This document shows positions 52,688 to 62,360 of a stretch of DNA of 64,000 nucleotides, one piece after another. Position numbers and translations under genes: made by a program. Below the pieces are notes generated by a model, which worked only from the letters and a program-made list of their open reading frames with translations, did no database searches and was not told where the DNA came from. The number at the start of each line of letters is the position of its first letter. The first letter of the stretch is position 1. Source of the DNA: Spirosoma sp. (GTDB lineage: Bacteria > Bacteroidota > Bacteroidia > Cytophagales > Spirosomataceae); the NCBI RefSeq assembly GCF_026391055.1, contig NZ_JAPLET010000026.1:496001-560000 (forward strand). The letters run 5' to 3'.

Positions 52688-55600
52688 ATGGTCAACTTCT
52701 CAAAGATAATTTTTGCACTTTTCCTATTTTCAATTCAAATTTCAAAAGCCCAGACAAATTTGGCCGGCGTTTACGGAAAGGTAACCGATCAGGATGGCAA
52801 GCCTCTGGAAATGGCTACCGTTCAGGTTAAAAACGAATCTACCGGTTTCAAGGCCAATACGGTGTCTAACGAAAAAGGCGAGTTTCGCTTCAAGGAATTA
52901 CCACTGGGAGCGCCGTACTCCATCGCGGTTCAGTTTGTTGGCATGGCAACGCAGTCGCAGACCGGCTTTTCACTTAGCCAGGGCGACCTGCTACAGGTAT
53001 CCTTCAAACTGGTCGAAAACTCGCAGCAACTGGAAACGGTCGTGGTTTCCTCAACGTCCTTAACCAATAAGATCGAAAATATTGGCACGGCCACGGCCAT
53101 TACGGCCAAAGACATCAATCGGCTGCCGGTAAACGGACGTAACTTCTCGACTCTGGCCGATCTTTCGCCCCTGAGTACCGGCAACAGCCTGGGTGGACAG
53201 CTGGGCTCGGCCACCAACTTCACCATTGATGGTATGGCGGCCCGGAGCACCATTGCCGGTGGGCAACCTACCGGTGCATATTCGATTACGATGGAGGCCG
53301 TTCGGGAGTTTCAGGTAGTGACTAACCAATATGACGTTACCTACGGAAACGCCGGTGGCGGTACTATCAGTACTGTAACAAAGTCGGGCACCAACAAGCT
53401 GAGCGGCAGCGCTTTCTCCTTCCTCAGAACCAGCTGGCTTTCGAGCCCATATGGACTGAATGAGCAGAAAAGAGACCTGCCTTTTAAAACAGCTCAATAC
53501 GGCTTTTCGCTGGGCGGGCCCATTATTAAAGACAAGATGCACTTTTTTGTTGCCTGGGACCGTCAGGCGAGTACGCAACCACTGCTGATTGCTCCCATTC
53601 AATCGACGGCCGATGCGCTGCGCTATAACGTTACCCAGGCCACCGAAGATAAGTTTCTAAGTATCGCCCGCAGCAAATATGGCGTGGGAAATGCCCCGCA
53701 GTTTGGCCAGTTCACCCGTTTCAAAAATACACAGGCTCTGTTTGCGCGTATTGACTGGCAGCTCAATGCCAGAAACCTGCTCACGATCCGGGATAACTAC
53801 ATTTATGACCTGGATAACCAGTCGGATGGCGACAATACGGCCATTAACATGTATGAGGTGTACAGCACCCGCAAAAGCTCCAACAACAGCCTGATGGCTT
53901 CTCTGCGTACCACGATCAGCCCGAAAGTGACCAACGAATTGAAGCTTCAGCACTTTTGGGAGTACAATAAAATGTATGCCAATCCGCAATTGCCGGAGGC
54001 CAATATCCCAAGGGCCACCGTGGCCAATGTGGCGTCTGTAAACCCAACCGACCCTACCAAGACGTTGTTTACGAGTATTCAATTGGGCGGACAGCGCTAC
54101 GGCGGTGATTACTTCAATAATAACCTGATTCAGTTGGTCGACAATTTGTACGTGAATACCAACAAATTCAACTTCACGTTTGGGGCGGGCCTGACGTTCA
54201 GCCACCAGAACTCCATTTACGGCAGCGAAACCAACGGCCGTTTCTGGTACACCGGACTAGATGCGTTTGATAATCTGGCTCCTTACCGCTTCACACGCGA
54301 TGTGTATCTGAGCAACACGCCCAATGTCAAATTCAACGTGCTTATCCCCACCATCTACGCGCAGGCTCAAACGACCGTTGCGCCGGGTCTGAACGTGACG
54401 GGGGGTATCCGGGTCGATTATACTGATTATCTGACCAAACCGAATTTCAGCCAGACCGTCTTCAACACGCTGGGGCTACGAACCGACAACCGGCTGGCTA
54501 CCCTTCAGGTACAGCCTCGCGTACAGGCTACCTGGGATGTTCATCAGGATGGTAGAGATATCATTCGTGTAGGGGGCGGCATTCTGGGCTCTGCTCTGAA
54601 CCCTTATTCGATGATCAATAACATGCTGTTTGACGGCAGCCACATTGCCAGCATTGATGTGACCGGCAACCTGGTGCCAACGCCCAACTTCCCCGCCTAT
54701 CGAGCCAATCCGGCCGCAGCACCGGGTATGGACTTGGTCAATAACCCCAATGTGCCCAAACTGTATACCATCAACATGAACGGTAAGGACGCCAAAGTGC
54801 CTACCGTTTATAAAATCAATGGGTCGTACAGCCACTTCTTTAGCTCTAATTTTCGGATGAGTATTGCGGGATATATGTCGTTTGCCCGTAATAACTACAC
54901 GTACATCGACAAGAATATGGTCGATCAGCCCTACTTCACGTTGTCGCAGGAAGCCAACCGCCCCGTTTATGTACCTGCTTCGTCTATTCTAACGTCTAAC
55001 GGCTCCCAGAACTGGACACTGGGCCGCAAAACGACTGAAGTAGGCCGCGTGCTGCAACTGGAAAGTCTGGGCAAAGTGAATCAGGCTGCCGTTGTTGTCG
55101 ATGCCAACTACCGATATTTCAGGGATGGCGAAATTGCCGCTTCCTATACCTGGAACGATACCCGGGACAACACCTCCTATAACGGGAACGTAGCCAATAC
55201 CGCAACCCTGGTTCAGTATACAGCCGGTGACCCCCGCACGCTGAATCAGATAAACTACTCCGACAATCAGTTCCGGACCAAGATTGTTGTTTATGGAAAT
55301 ACGCCTACTTTCTACGGATTCAACCTGGGTTTCCGCTTTTCGGGCCTGAGCGGCACGCGCTATTCGATGATTGTCAATGGCAACATCAACGGCGATTTTG
55401 TAGAAACAAACGATCTGGCCTTTGTGTATAACCCAAACAGCGCCGAAACACCACAGTACTTAAAAGATGGTATCAATGCTATTCTGAATAACCCGAACGT
55501 GGAAAAAAGTGCGAAGGACTACATCCGCAACAGCTTCGGGAAGATTGCCGAGCGCAATGGTGGCGTGAATCCATTTTATGGAACGGTAGATCTGCGGCTG

Positions 55601-55846
55601 ACCTACAAAGTCAAAACGTTCGGCAAACAATACCTCGAACTGTCAGGCGACCTGTTTAACACGGCTAACCTGATCAATAAATCATGGGGAGTCAACCACG
55701 CGCTGGGAGCTACTACGTTGTTGTCGAGAACCGGTTTCGACCCGGCTACCAACAGCTATAAATATGCGGTGAATACCAACGCGGGTGTATCCGGCCTGAG
55801 TGGCAGCCCCTATCAGTTCCAGCTTGGTGCCCGATACGGGTTCTAA
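52688..55846 (+). CDS. Oar-like TonB-dependent receptor
   Basis: A 1052-residue outer-membrane protein. Signal peptide 1-21 (ISKA-QT). The carboxypeptidase-regulatory-like domain is GVYGKVTDQDGKPLEMATVQVKN. The plug has DINRLPVNGRNFSTLADLSP and ATNFTIDGM, then VREFQVVTNQYDVTYGNAGGGTISTVTKSG. A long barrel follows, ending FQLGARYGF with the aromatic C-terminus. The REFQVVTNQYD/EYG and GGxIS motifs mark the Oar group, whose members in other bacteria take up or export peptides/proteins (OmpA-like receptors of Myxococcus and Xanthomonas). No SusD follows. Complete, with a hairpin downstream. Confidence 0.93.
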   Translation: MVNFSKIIFALFLFSIQISKAQTNLAGVYGKVTDQDGKPLEMATVQVKNESTGFKANTVSNEKGEFRFKELPLGAPYSIAVQFVGMATQSQTGFSLSQGDLLQVSFKLVENSQQLETVVVSSTSLTNKIENIGTATAITAKDINRLPVNGRNFSTLADLSPLSTGNSLGGQLGSATNFTIDGMAARSTIAGGQPTGAYSITMEAVREFQVVTNQYDVTYGNAGGGTISTVTKSGTNKLSGSAFSFLRTSWLSSPYGLNEQKRDLPFKTAQYGFSLGGPIIKDKMHFFVAWDRQASTQPLLIAPIQSTADALRYNVTQATEDKFLSIARSKYGVGNAPQFGQFTRFKNTQALFARIDWQLNARNLLTIRDNYIYDLDNQSDGDNTAINMYEVYSTRKSSNNSLMASLRTTISPKVTNELKLQHFWEYNKMYANPQLPEANIPRATVANVASVNPTDPTKTLFTSIQLGGQRYGGDYFNNNLIQLVDNLYVNTNKFNFTFGAGLTFSHQNSIYGSETNGRFWYTGLDAFDNLAPYRFTRDVYLSNTPNVKFNVLIPTIYAQAQTTVAPGLNVTGGIRVDYTDYLTKPNFSQTVFNTLGLRTDNRLATLQVQPRVQATWDVHQDGRDIIRVGGGILGSALNPYSMINNMLFDGSHIASIDVTGNLVPTPNFPAYRANPAAAPGMDLVNNPNVPKLYTINMNGKDAKVPTVYKINGSYSHFFSSNFRMSIAGYMSFARNNYTYIDKNMVDQPYFTLSQEANRPVYVPASSILTSNGSQNWTLGRKTTEVGRVLQLESLGKVNQAAVVVDANYRYFRDGEIAASYTWNDTRDNTSYNGNVANTATLVQYTAGDPRTLNQINYSDNQFRTKIVVYGNTPTFYGFNLGFRFSGLSGTRYSMIVNGNINGDFVETNDLAFVYNPNSAETPQYLKDGINAILNNPNVEKSAKDYIRNSFGKIAERNGGVNPFYGTVDLRLTYKVKTFGKQYLELSGDLFNTANLINKSWGVNHALGATTLLSRTGFDPATNSYKYAVNTNAGVSGLSGSPYQFQLGARYGF

Positions 55847-55886
55847 AAGCCGGGATGTACTCCATTGGAGTCGAATTGTTTTACCC

Positions 55887-55915
55887 ACCCCTCCCCTTAG
55901 TTAAAGGGGAGGGGT
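55887..55915 (+). terminator. GC-rich hairpin after the TonB receptor gene
   Basis: ACCCCTCCCCTT (55887-55898) and AAGGGGAGGGGT (55904-55915) are perfect 12-bp arms with a 5-nt loop. The following T-run is weak (ATTCTATT), so termination strength is uncertain. Confidence 0.7.
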
Positions 55916-55941
55916 ATTCTATTGCTAAAGTCCCCGCTGGA

Positions 55942-55958
55942 CATAGTCTGTGACTACG
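55942..55958. repeat. REP-like palindrome, left copy
   Basis: CATAGTCTGTGACTACG is a near-perfect hairpin (7-bp arms, one mismatch, loop TGT). Sixteen of 17 bases match the reverse complement of 62195-62211, on the other side of the minus-strand block. Confidence 0.6.
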
Positions 55959-56005
55959 CCAAACATCACACCGACTGGTTTTATCAAACTGGAGAGTTGC
56001 CTTGG

Positions 56006-58345
56006 CTATCCTACTTTCCCAATCATATTCAGCACTTTCTTCTCGCCATCGACCTCATAACTGACTGTTAAGGAGCGGTTGACACCGTCGAGCAGAAAAC
56101 TGTTATTGGCAAAGCTAAGCAGGTAGTGACCCAACGCACGGACGTAATGCTCCTGACCCCAAAAGCACTGCATCTGAGTGAACGACTTCTTTACCACATC
56201 TGCATAGATCAGCCCCTGATTGAAGCCGTTACTCAGCATCAGGATGCCACTCCTGAATGCGCTCCAGTCTACACGTACGTTCGGGTTTACGGCCAGTGAG
56301 CTGGTAAACAGGTCTTCGTTAGGCAGCTGACTCAGCTTGGCATCAACCTCATGAGCGGCCAGCATGTTCTCGCTGAACTCTTTCAGGCGGTCACTGGCGG
56401 CAAAACCCAGCGCGCTGCGTTCTTCGGGTTCAATGGGGTTGTTGTTCTCGGTCTTGTTGGCTTTTATAAGACAGGCTGCCCACAAAGGTCCGTAGACTTT
56501 GGCCCGTAGCGCCACATTCTTACGAACAGCAAAATCTTTCCGGTAGGCCATAGCCGCCCCCAACGAGGTTGCCATTAGGGTAGCGTTGTCAAGGGGTTTG
56601 TGCTGAATCAGAAACCCGATGTTCAAAAGTATGGCTACAAACGTATCCGGATTTAAGCTGAGATGTACCGAAGCACGTATGTTTTTGGTGTTCTTATTGG
56701 CCAGTAAGTCCTGTAACTGCTGTTGAACCGTATCGAACTGATCCTGCGGCAAAACCTGCCAAAGTATGGCCTGGTCAACGATATGGCCGATGGTTTCCTG
56801 GCTAACACTTTTGGGCTTTTTCCACTCCGACATCAGAAACAGACTGTATGTCAACTCATTGACGAGCGGCATCGGATTCTGCGAAAAGCGTTCCATTTCC
56901 GCGTTGAAGTCGACCCGCCAGTTGTTCTCACTGCCGAAAAGATTGCCGTTATAACCCCTGACGCCTTTAAAGGCAATCTGACGATTTCCCCGGCTATTTT
57001 CCCGAATCGTCTCATTGATCTGTTTGTTGTCTTTCCCCTCCAGCGTCCATTTGCCAATGCCCAGCGAGAAACCCCATGACTGCGTTCGGCTGATCGTCTG
57101 CTCGTTCAGGTAGTTCTTCAGGGTTACCCCAGGCAGCGGCTGCCCGGCTTCTTCGGCTTTCCTAAAGTCACTTAACAGTCCCGGTCCCGTACCATTTCCA
57201 AACCCGTTCAGTTTGAAGCGGATCAGGCTCGAATGGTACGTTTTGAGGGCATCTTTGGTCAATTCGGCCTGCAGGACAACTTCGGTCGTGCTAACCCGAT
57301 TGTACTCGTACGCGAAACCGGCCTGAACTTTTGAGTTGGCCACTTCTTCGATGACCGTCCCCAGCTTTTCGTGCAGTGAACTGGCAAAATCGCCCACTGT
57401 TTTAATCAGGTCGCTATCCAATCCAAGGGCTTTGGCAACTTCCAGCACAATAGCCTTTTCCGAATCACTGAGGTTGTTCAGCGGATTTTTATCGAGTATG
57501 GGCTGTATCTTTCCTTTCAGCTTACCGAACAAGCCTTCCGTAACCAGTCCCAGTGCCTTTTTTACGGCGTCTTTGTCTTTAAAGGCCACCCCGATGGAAG
57601 CCGCAACGGAGCCACCAAGCTTGCTTGATGTAGCTTTATTCAGGAATACGTCGAAGGTATCACCGGCATTCCGACGAATTTGCAGCGAGAAATCGTCCTG
57701 TAGCTCAACGGTAAAATCGGCGGATACCGCTGCATTTATATCGAGGCTGAATAGCTGATTCGGGCCGAGGAGCTTCTGGAACAGCGACAGATTGCCGGTA
57801 AACAGATCGGACCAGCTTACGGCTATGGTCGTACTCAGTTTGCCAGGCATCCGAACGGACAGTATTTCGCCAGGATTCAGTTTTTCCGGATGACTGGCAT
57901 TAGCCAGAAAAAGATACGGGTTAAAATCCTTCAGAATCGACTCCTGAAGTTTGGCGTTCGGGTCTTTATGGACTCGATAACTGGTAAAAATAAGGCTTTT
58001 TTCGCCCGTTATATCAAACCCGGCCGACCCGAGGTCGAAACCCGCAGCAGCTTTCAGGTCGCTCCTGACCGAATATTTGAGCCAGGCCTGCGCCGGATCG
58101 AACTGGATAGAATTTTCGGCGGCAGTGCCAATCAGCTTATCGTCATCCACATCGTCGGGAGAATTAAAGAGCTGGATGGAAAAACTACCCGAAGCGCCAA
58201 ACGCAAAGGAAATACCGTCAAGTTCAATGGGCTTATCAACGGCAGCATTGAGCAAATCTGATTTAGTAAAGTCCTTGTCGGACAGAGATTTGCCTACCAG
58301 TAACTTCGTCACTTCATCCAGGTTCACTATGTTGATCTCATTCAT
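56006..58345 (-). CDS. Uncharacterised 779-residue protein
   Basis: I do not recognise this protein. It has no signal peptide or membrane helices. The N-terminal half is beta-rich with repeated short motifs such as FAFGASGSFSIQLFN, ISVRMPGKLSTTIAV-type strands and SLDINAAVSADFTVELQDDFSLQIRR. The middle has helices (LSDSEKAIVLEVAKALGLDSDLIK) and SWGFSLGIGKWTLEG. The C-terminal ~350 residues are mostly helical and include GFLIQHKPLDNATLMATSLGAAMAYRKDFAV. It is the last gene of a minus-strand run (patatin, membrane protein, M15 peptidase, this) and starts 64 nt after the peptidase stop. Composition is like the host. Confidence 0.8.
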   Translation of the reverse strand: MNEINIVNLDEVTKLLVGKSLSDKDFTKSDLLNAAVDKPIELDGISFAFGASGSFSIQLFNSPDDVDDDKLIGTAAENSIQFDPAQAWLKYSVRSDLKAAAGFDLGSAGFDITGEKSLIFTSYRVHKDPNAKLQESILKDFNPYLFLANASHPEKLNPGEILSVRMPGKLSTTIAVSWSDLFTGNLSLFQKLLGPNQLFSLDINAAVSADFTVELQDDFSLQIRRNAGDTFDVFLNKATSSKLGGSVAASIGVAFKDKDAVKKALGLVTEGLFGKLKGKIQPILDKNPLNNLSDSEKAIVLEVAKALGLDSDLIKTVGDFASSLHEKLGTVIEEVANSKVQAGFAYEYNRVSTTEVVLQAELTKDALKTYHSSLIRFKLNGFGNGTGPGLLSDFRKAEEAGQPLPGVTLKNYLNEQTISRTQSWGFSLGIGKWTLEGKDNKQINETIRENSRGNRQIAFKGVRGYNGNLFGSENNWRVDFNAEMERFSQNPMPLVNELTYSLFLMSEWKKPKSVSQETIGHIVDQAILWQVLPQDQFDTVQQQLQDLLANKNTKNIRASVHLSLNPDTFVAILLNIGFLIQHKPLDNATLMATSLGAAMAYRKDFAVRKNVALRAKVYGPLWAACLIKANKTENNNPIEPEERSALGFAASDRLKEFSENMLAAHEVDAKLSQLPNEDLFTSSLAVNPNVRVDWSAFRSGILMLSNGFNQGLIYADVVKKSFTQMQCFWGQEHYVRALGHYLLSFANNSFLLDGVNRSLTVSYEVDGEKKVLNMIGKVG

Positions 58346-58409
58346 GGCTTATGGATTTATACGATTGTGAAACGCTGAGCGGTTCGGGATACTACTTGTT
58401 TTGATAACA

Positions 58410-59153
58410 TTAAACCGAAGGCATTCTGAATTCATCCGGGAATGCCTGTTGTACCATATCTTCTACCTGCAGGAGCATTTCCGGTATGTTGGCCATGTCG
58501 ACCGAAATGCCTAATTCATTCAGCGCCTGACGCGATCGCTTACCGATATTCCCGTCAAGATTCCCGATTACTTTACCGAGCCGAATAAGACCCGACTGAA
58601 TAGCTGCCTGTCGCGTATCACCAAAATCATCGACTTGTATACCGACAGACAGAATAGCACTGGCAGCCGCAGCTTTGTAAGGTTTGAAGTTAGTTCCATT
58701 GCCCTGTTCGTAATAGTCATAAACGAGCTGATGGCTACCCCGACAGTCGAAGTGCCAGGCTTCCGACATACTGGCTTTGGGCTGACTGATAATAGGAACT
58801 ACACCATGCCCGGCCGCAATTTTCCAGAAGTCGGCGAGGGGTATTTTAAGCGCGCTCAAATCCAGGTCGAAACCCCGCCCGGCTTCATGAAAGCTGCCGC
58901 CGGGCGGGGGGCTAAACGCCTTTTTCTTCCCGGAAACAAAATCATTATGCGACTGCGACTGCATGTCGTAGCTGCGAAACAGGTCGCTTAAAATAAGTTT
59001 GCCCCCTTTTTGGGCAAGTTCAACGGCGATGTTAAAAATAGCCGTGTGGGTATCGGGTGTGCATTTTGCCATACGTATAGGCAACGGCAGGCGGTCCCCC
59101 AGCTTATTCGTGTAAACGGAAATAATGTCGATGGCTAATAAAGGAGATTTCAT
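58410..59153 (-). CDS. M15-type peptidase with putative peptidoglycan-binding tail
   Basis: A 247-residue protein. LILSDLFRSYDMQ (the S-x-x-R-S region), GSFHEAGRGFDLDL giving HxxGxxxD with His89 and Asp96, and SEAWHFDCRG giving ExxH with Glu131 and His134 are the zinc and catalytic motifs of D-Ala-D-Ala carboxypeptidase/endolysin-type M15 peptidases. The last ~80 residues (VDDFGDTRQAAIQSGLIRLGKVIGNLDG) resemble a PG_binding_1 fold, with NIGKRSRQALNEL. There is no signal peptide, so it must act in the cytoplasm, be exported by another route, or be released on lysis. That is how phage endolysins behave. Function in the run is unknown. Confidence 0.8.
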   Translation of the reverse strand: MKSPLLAIDIISVYTNKLGDRLPLPIRMAKCTPDTHTAIFNIAVELAQKGGKLILSDLFRSYDMQSQSHNDFVSGKKKAFSPPPGGSFHEAGRGFDLDLSALKIPLADFWKIAAGHGVVPIISQPKASMSEAWHFDCRGSHQLVYDYYEQGNGTNFKPYKAAAASAILSVGIQVDDFGDTRQAAIQSGLIRLGKVIGNLDGNIGKRSRQALNELGISVDMANIPEMLLQVEDMVQQAFPDEFRMPSV

Positions 59154-59234
59154 GGTCGTGTTATGGTGAGAAAATAAGTATCGTTAGGGCAAAATCGGCA
59201 AAAAACGAGCAGGAAAATCCGCCCAAGAAGTTAC

Positions 59235-59975
59235 TTACGACGTAGGTATTGGTCGATGCCGACCAAAACGGTATACCAGTGTTTTTCCGATGACATACAG
59301 GGCAAAGGCTCCAAAGGCCAGAAGTACAAGTCCAGTAAAGTGCGCTGCCTGATCGATACCCTCCCTGTCTGACAGCCGCTCTTCCAGGGCGAGTAAGCCG
59401 AAGAGAAAGACTATCAGAAAGAATACAGCCAGCCCTTTGGACCAGCTATCCCCTTTCCACAAAAAAGGAGCGATCAACACCATGAGTAATCCCGTCAACT
59501 CCCATTTTACCCAGGTAAACACAGAGAGCCTCGGCAGCTCAGGCTGGAAGGTGTCCATGGTGTTTTGCTCCACCTTAGCCAGGATGCCAAGCAACTGTAT
59601 GTTCTCCAATACGTCGAACAGGCCAACCGCCACAGCCAGAACTAACACAAACCGATTCGGAACAGTAGGATCAGCCTGAATGGCCTTCCAGCTGAACAGA
59701 AACGTGAATAGGGTATAAAACAGGATGAACAAAAAATCAAGCCTGGTGAGGAAACGCATCTTATCGACGAAGGCTATACGCGGCTTTTGCGGGGCATCTG
59801 TAAACAAAGCCCGAATATCAGCGGGAGTTCGGGCTAGTTCGAAGCGTATAACGGGTTGGGAATCCTTGGCTGCGTCGGCTGGTAGCACATCACGCTGGTA
59901 CAACATCGTACACATAGCTACCAGGAGGACCAGCAAAGCGAACACAGCTGGTAACGAGTAGGCAGATGACGGCAT
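59235..59975 (-). CDS. Uncharacterised membrane protein, 246 residues
   Basis: About five transmembrane helices: LPAVFALLVLLVAMCTML near the start, FLFILFYTLFTFLFSW, FVLVLAVAVGLFDVLENI, LTGLLMVLIAPFLW and GLAVFFLIVFLFGLLAL, then FTGLVLLAFGAFALYVIGK near the end. Between the first and second helix lies a soluble loop of about 60 residues. No family name can be given. It follows the patatin-like gene by 20 nt on the same strand. Confidence 0.75.
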   Translation of the reverse strand: MPSSAYSLPAVFALLVLLVAMCTMLYQRDVLPADAAKDSQPVIRFELARTPADIRALFTDAPQKPRIAFVDKMRFLTRLDFLFILFYTLFTFLFSWKAIQADPTVPNRFVLVLAVAVGLFDVLENIQLLGILAKVEQNTMDTFQPELPRLSVFTWVKWELTGLLMVLIAPFLWKGDSWSKGLAVFFLIVFLFGLLALEERLSDREGIDQAAHFTGLVLLAFGAFALYVIGKTLVYRFGRHRPIPTS

Positions 59976-59995
59976 GGTTTGAAAAGTTTAGTTAC

Positions 59996-62074
59996 TTACG
60001 AATTAGACGACTGGGGATGATCCATCCCCCGCTTTATTTTGATTTTTTCGATAAGTTTTTCCACACTCTCCAGATCCTCGGCAATGCGTATTTCAGCGGC
60101 AAGAACCCCAAGGTTAAGCGCTTCCTGCTTAGCCTTGAACAGCTCCCAGTTAAAGCCAAATAGAAAAGCCGCAGCAGCCTGAGCACCCCGCTTAAACAGG
60201 TCGATTTGCTGATCAGGGGGTAAATTAAAATTCAGCCAGTTAATATCCCTCACATCAATACAGGCGAGGCAGTCTCCAAATTGCGGATGCGTTATCAGGA
60301 AATCTTTATCATAATTGGCCCGCATGGTATTAATGATCGACGAGATAATGCCCCCCAGCGACTGGGTCGATCGGGAGTCTTCAGAATCACTATCCTGAAG
60401 TCTTGCGCCAAAGGTTGGCAGCCTTGGCGTTGTTGCTCTGGTTGGGTTGAATACGTTGATCGGAAAATTAGAGAGTGACCCACCATCCACAAATACAGCT
60501 TCTTTAATTTCGTTACCCTCATAGCTCAGGTACTGTAGCCACTCTTTGGCTCTCAACGACCGTTTCGGAATGTTTTTCTCCCGATAAGCTTCAAAGAAAA
60601 AGGGAATCGACATAGATGCCCGAACAAACTTGGCGGGCAGGGTATGGTCTTTATCATGGTAGAATAACCGCCACATCTTCGGAAAGATGATCTTGTTTTC
60701 GGTCACGATTTCGGTAGTGATCAGGGCCAGGGGCGGCTCATCTTCATCGGGCTTATAGGTATCCAGACCTGTCAGGACATGCTCTTTTGGATCTGAGAGT
60801 TTGTATTTTGTTTTGTATCCTTCTCCTTCGAATTTATACTCCAGTTTAGGGATGATCATTAACTTTTCTTCCAGGTCCCGTAGCGTACTTATCCCATTTT
60901 TATGATTAATAATGGATACCTTTCCACCAGGGTAAAGATCAATCTCCGTATTAACGTCGCCATTCTTCATAAGATCGGCAATCCACTCTTCAAAAGCATC
61001 GCCGGGGTTAATACCAAACTTACTCTCCCTGAATCGAGTGAATAAGAACAGCGTAATACTTCCCAGGAGCAGCGAAAAAAAGACGAGCAGCGAGATCCCG
61101 GCCTCCGACAGGTATTGGTAAGGGGTTATCATCCCGGTGTAAGTCTTTACCAACGGGTACTGCCAGAGAGCTATCTGAATGCGAAAAACCTGATTAAGAA
61201 TACCATCGAACAGAATAACTCCGAGAATTAAACAGACGACGTATTGAATAAACTGGAGATACCGGCCTGTGGTAGCCAGAAAGACAGAATAAACCAGTAG
61301 TAAGGCAATGGGAAGCAAGGCCAGAATGATCTGGTACTTACAATCCAAATCGTTTGGAACAATCGTTAAGCCCCAAGCACAAAGCAATACGAACAGAGCC
61401 GCTGAAAGAGCCCCTAAAAAGAACCGACTTTTCAGGTACTCCGCTACAGTACCGTTGCTGATGAATCCGCGTTTAAAAATTACCAGCGCTACCAGATAAG
61501 ACGTAACCAGACCTCCCAATAAGCCCTGTATGCTCTGGTCTTCCCATAAAAGCATACTACTGAACACAATTAAAACTAAGGCGCTGATAAGGGTAAACAG
61601 AGCTGACTTAACTAAACACTGAAAGTAGTTTTTGTAGTTGATGGTATTTTTGAGCAGCCACTTGGCAATTGGATGCCCATCTACAAAGTCGAACAGATTC
61701 TTTTGAGTCAGGTAATACAGTATAATGGGCGACTTTTTCACCTTAGTATCTTCAGGACGAACGACCGCCATCAAAGCAGCATTGATAGCCCCCGCACTAG
61801 TACCGGCTAGTTTGAGAAAACGGATACCCATACTTTCCAGTACGTAGGTATACCCCAGCAAGGCGATTCCCAGCACTCCGCCCCCCTCCTGCACCAGGTT
61901 GACATACTGATGTCCCTCTGTATCAAATACATCCGAAACGCGTACGGTCATACTGCCACTCTCATTACCGGGTTTGTTGGCTAAATCCTTACGCAGTCCC
62001 TCAACAATGCGTTCGCCTGTTTCCAGCATAGATTTTAGCAAATTCTCTTTGGCTAGCTTTTCCTCTTTGTTCAT
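59996..62074 (-). CDS. Patatin-like phospholipase with internal membrane segments
   Basis: A 692-residue protein. The patatin fold begins with YVNLVQEGGGVLGIALLGY (oxyanion G-rich loop) and the nucleophile elbow AGTSAG with Ser93. The catalytic Asp is in VFVDGGSLSNFPINVF, Asp530. Between them lie about six hydrophobic segments (ALFTLISALVLIVFSSMLL, GGLVTSYLVALVIF, ALSAALFVLLCAWGLTIV, IILALLPIALLLVYSVFLA and two more), then a soluble stretch. Ser-Asp dyads of this type hydrolyse membrane phospholipids. Patatins with membrane segments inserted between the two catalytic residues are uncommon. It is the first gene of a four-gene minus-strand run. Confidence 0.85.
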   Translation of the reverse strand: MNKEEKLAKENLLKSMLETGERIVEGLRKDLANKPGNESGSMTVRVSDVFDTEGHQYVNLVQEGGGVLGIALLGYTYVLESMGIRFLKLAGTSAGAINAALMAVVRPEDTKVKKSPIILYYLTQKNLFDFVDGHPIAKWLLKNTINYKNYFQCLVKSALFTLISALVLIVFSSMLLWEDQSIQGLLGGLVTSYLVALVIFKRGFISNGTVAEYLKSRFFLGALSAALFVLLCAWGLTIVPNDLDCKYQIILALLPIALLLVYSVFLATTGRYLQFIQYVVCLILGVILFDGILNQVFRIQIALWQYPLVKTYTGMITPYQYLSEAGISLLVFFSLLLGSITLFLFTRFRESKFGINPGDAFEEWIADLMKNGDVNTEIDLYPGGKVSIINHKNGISTLRDLEEKLMIIPKLEYKFEGEGYKTKYKLSDPKEHVLTGLDTYKPDEDEPPLALITTEIVTENKIIFPKMWRLFYHDKDHTLPAKFVRASMSIPFFFEAYREKNIPKRSLRAKEWLQYLSYEGNEIKEAVFVDGGSLSNFPINVFNPTRATTPRLPTFGARLQDSDSEDSRSTQSLGGIISSIINTMRANYDKDFLITHPQFGDCLACIDVRDINWLNFNLPPDQQIDLFKRGAQAAAAFLFGFNWELFKAKQEALNLGVLAAEIRIAEDLESVEKLIEKIKIKRGMDHPQSSNS

Positions 62075-62168
62075 TTATACCCTTGCAATCGACCTAGAAG
62101 ATGGCTCAATTGTCAAAAGCAAATTAACCAGCCATACAGACCGCATAAAACGGGGAAATCACCCTTTT

Positions 62169-62211
62169 TGTCGTGGTGTCGGATAACGCCACGACATAGT
62201 CACAGACTATG
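62169..62211. repeat. REP-like double palindrome, right copy
   Basis: TGTCGTGG/CCACGACA form one 8-bp stem (62169-62176 with 62189-62196). CATAGTC/GACTATG form a second perfect stem with loop ACA (62195-62211). The second hairpin is the inverse of the copy at 55942-55958. It sits just upstream of the patatin gene. Confidence 0.6.
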
Positions 62212-62271
62212 CCGATCAGTCGTTCTACCTTTTGGCAGTGCCCGGTGAACCCGTGATTGAGCGAATAGAAA

Positions 62272-62334
62272 TGAACAACAAAAACCCGGGGCTTTGGCTC
62301 GTCTGCTGAAACAGATTAGCCAAAGCCCCGGGTT
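62272..62334 (-). terminator. Intrinsic terminator of the ThuA-domain gene
   Basis: AACCCGGGGCTTTGGCT (62283-62299) and AGCCAAAGCCCCGGGTT (62318-62334) are perfect 17-bp arms. Read on the minus strand they are followed by TTTTGTTGTT, so the structure ends the gene whose stop is at 62361. Confidence 0.85.
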
Positions 62335-62360
62335 GTAAACTTCCCTGCCGAATAGCTCTT

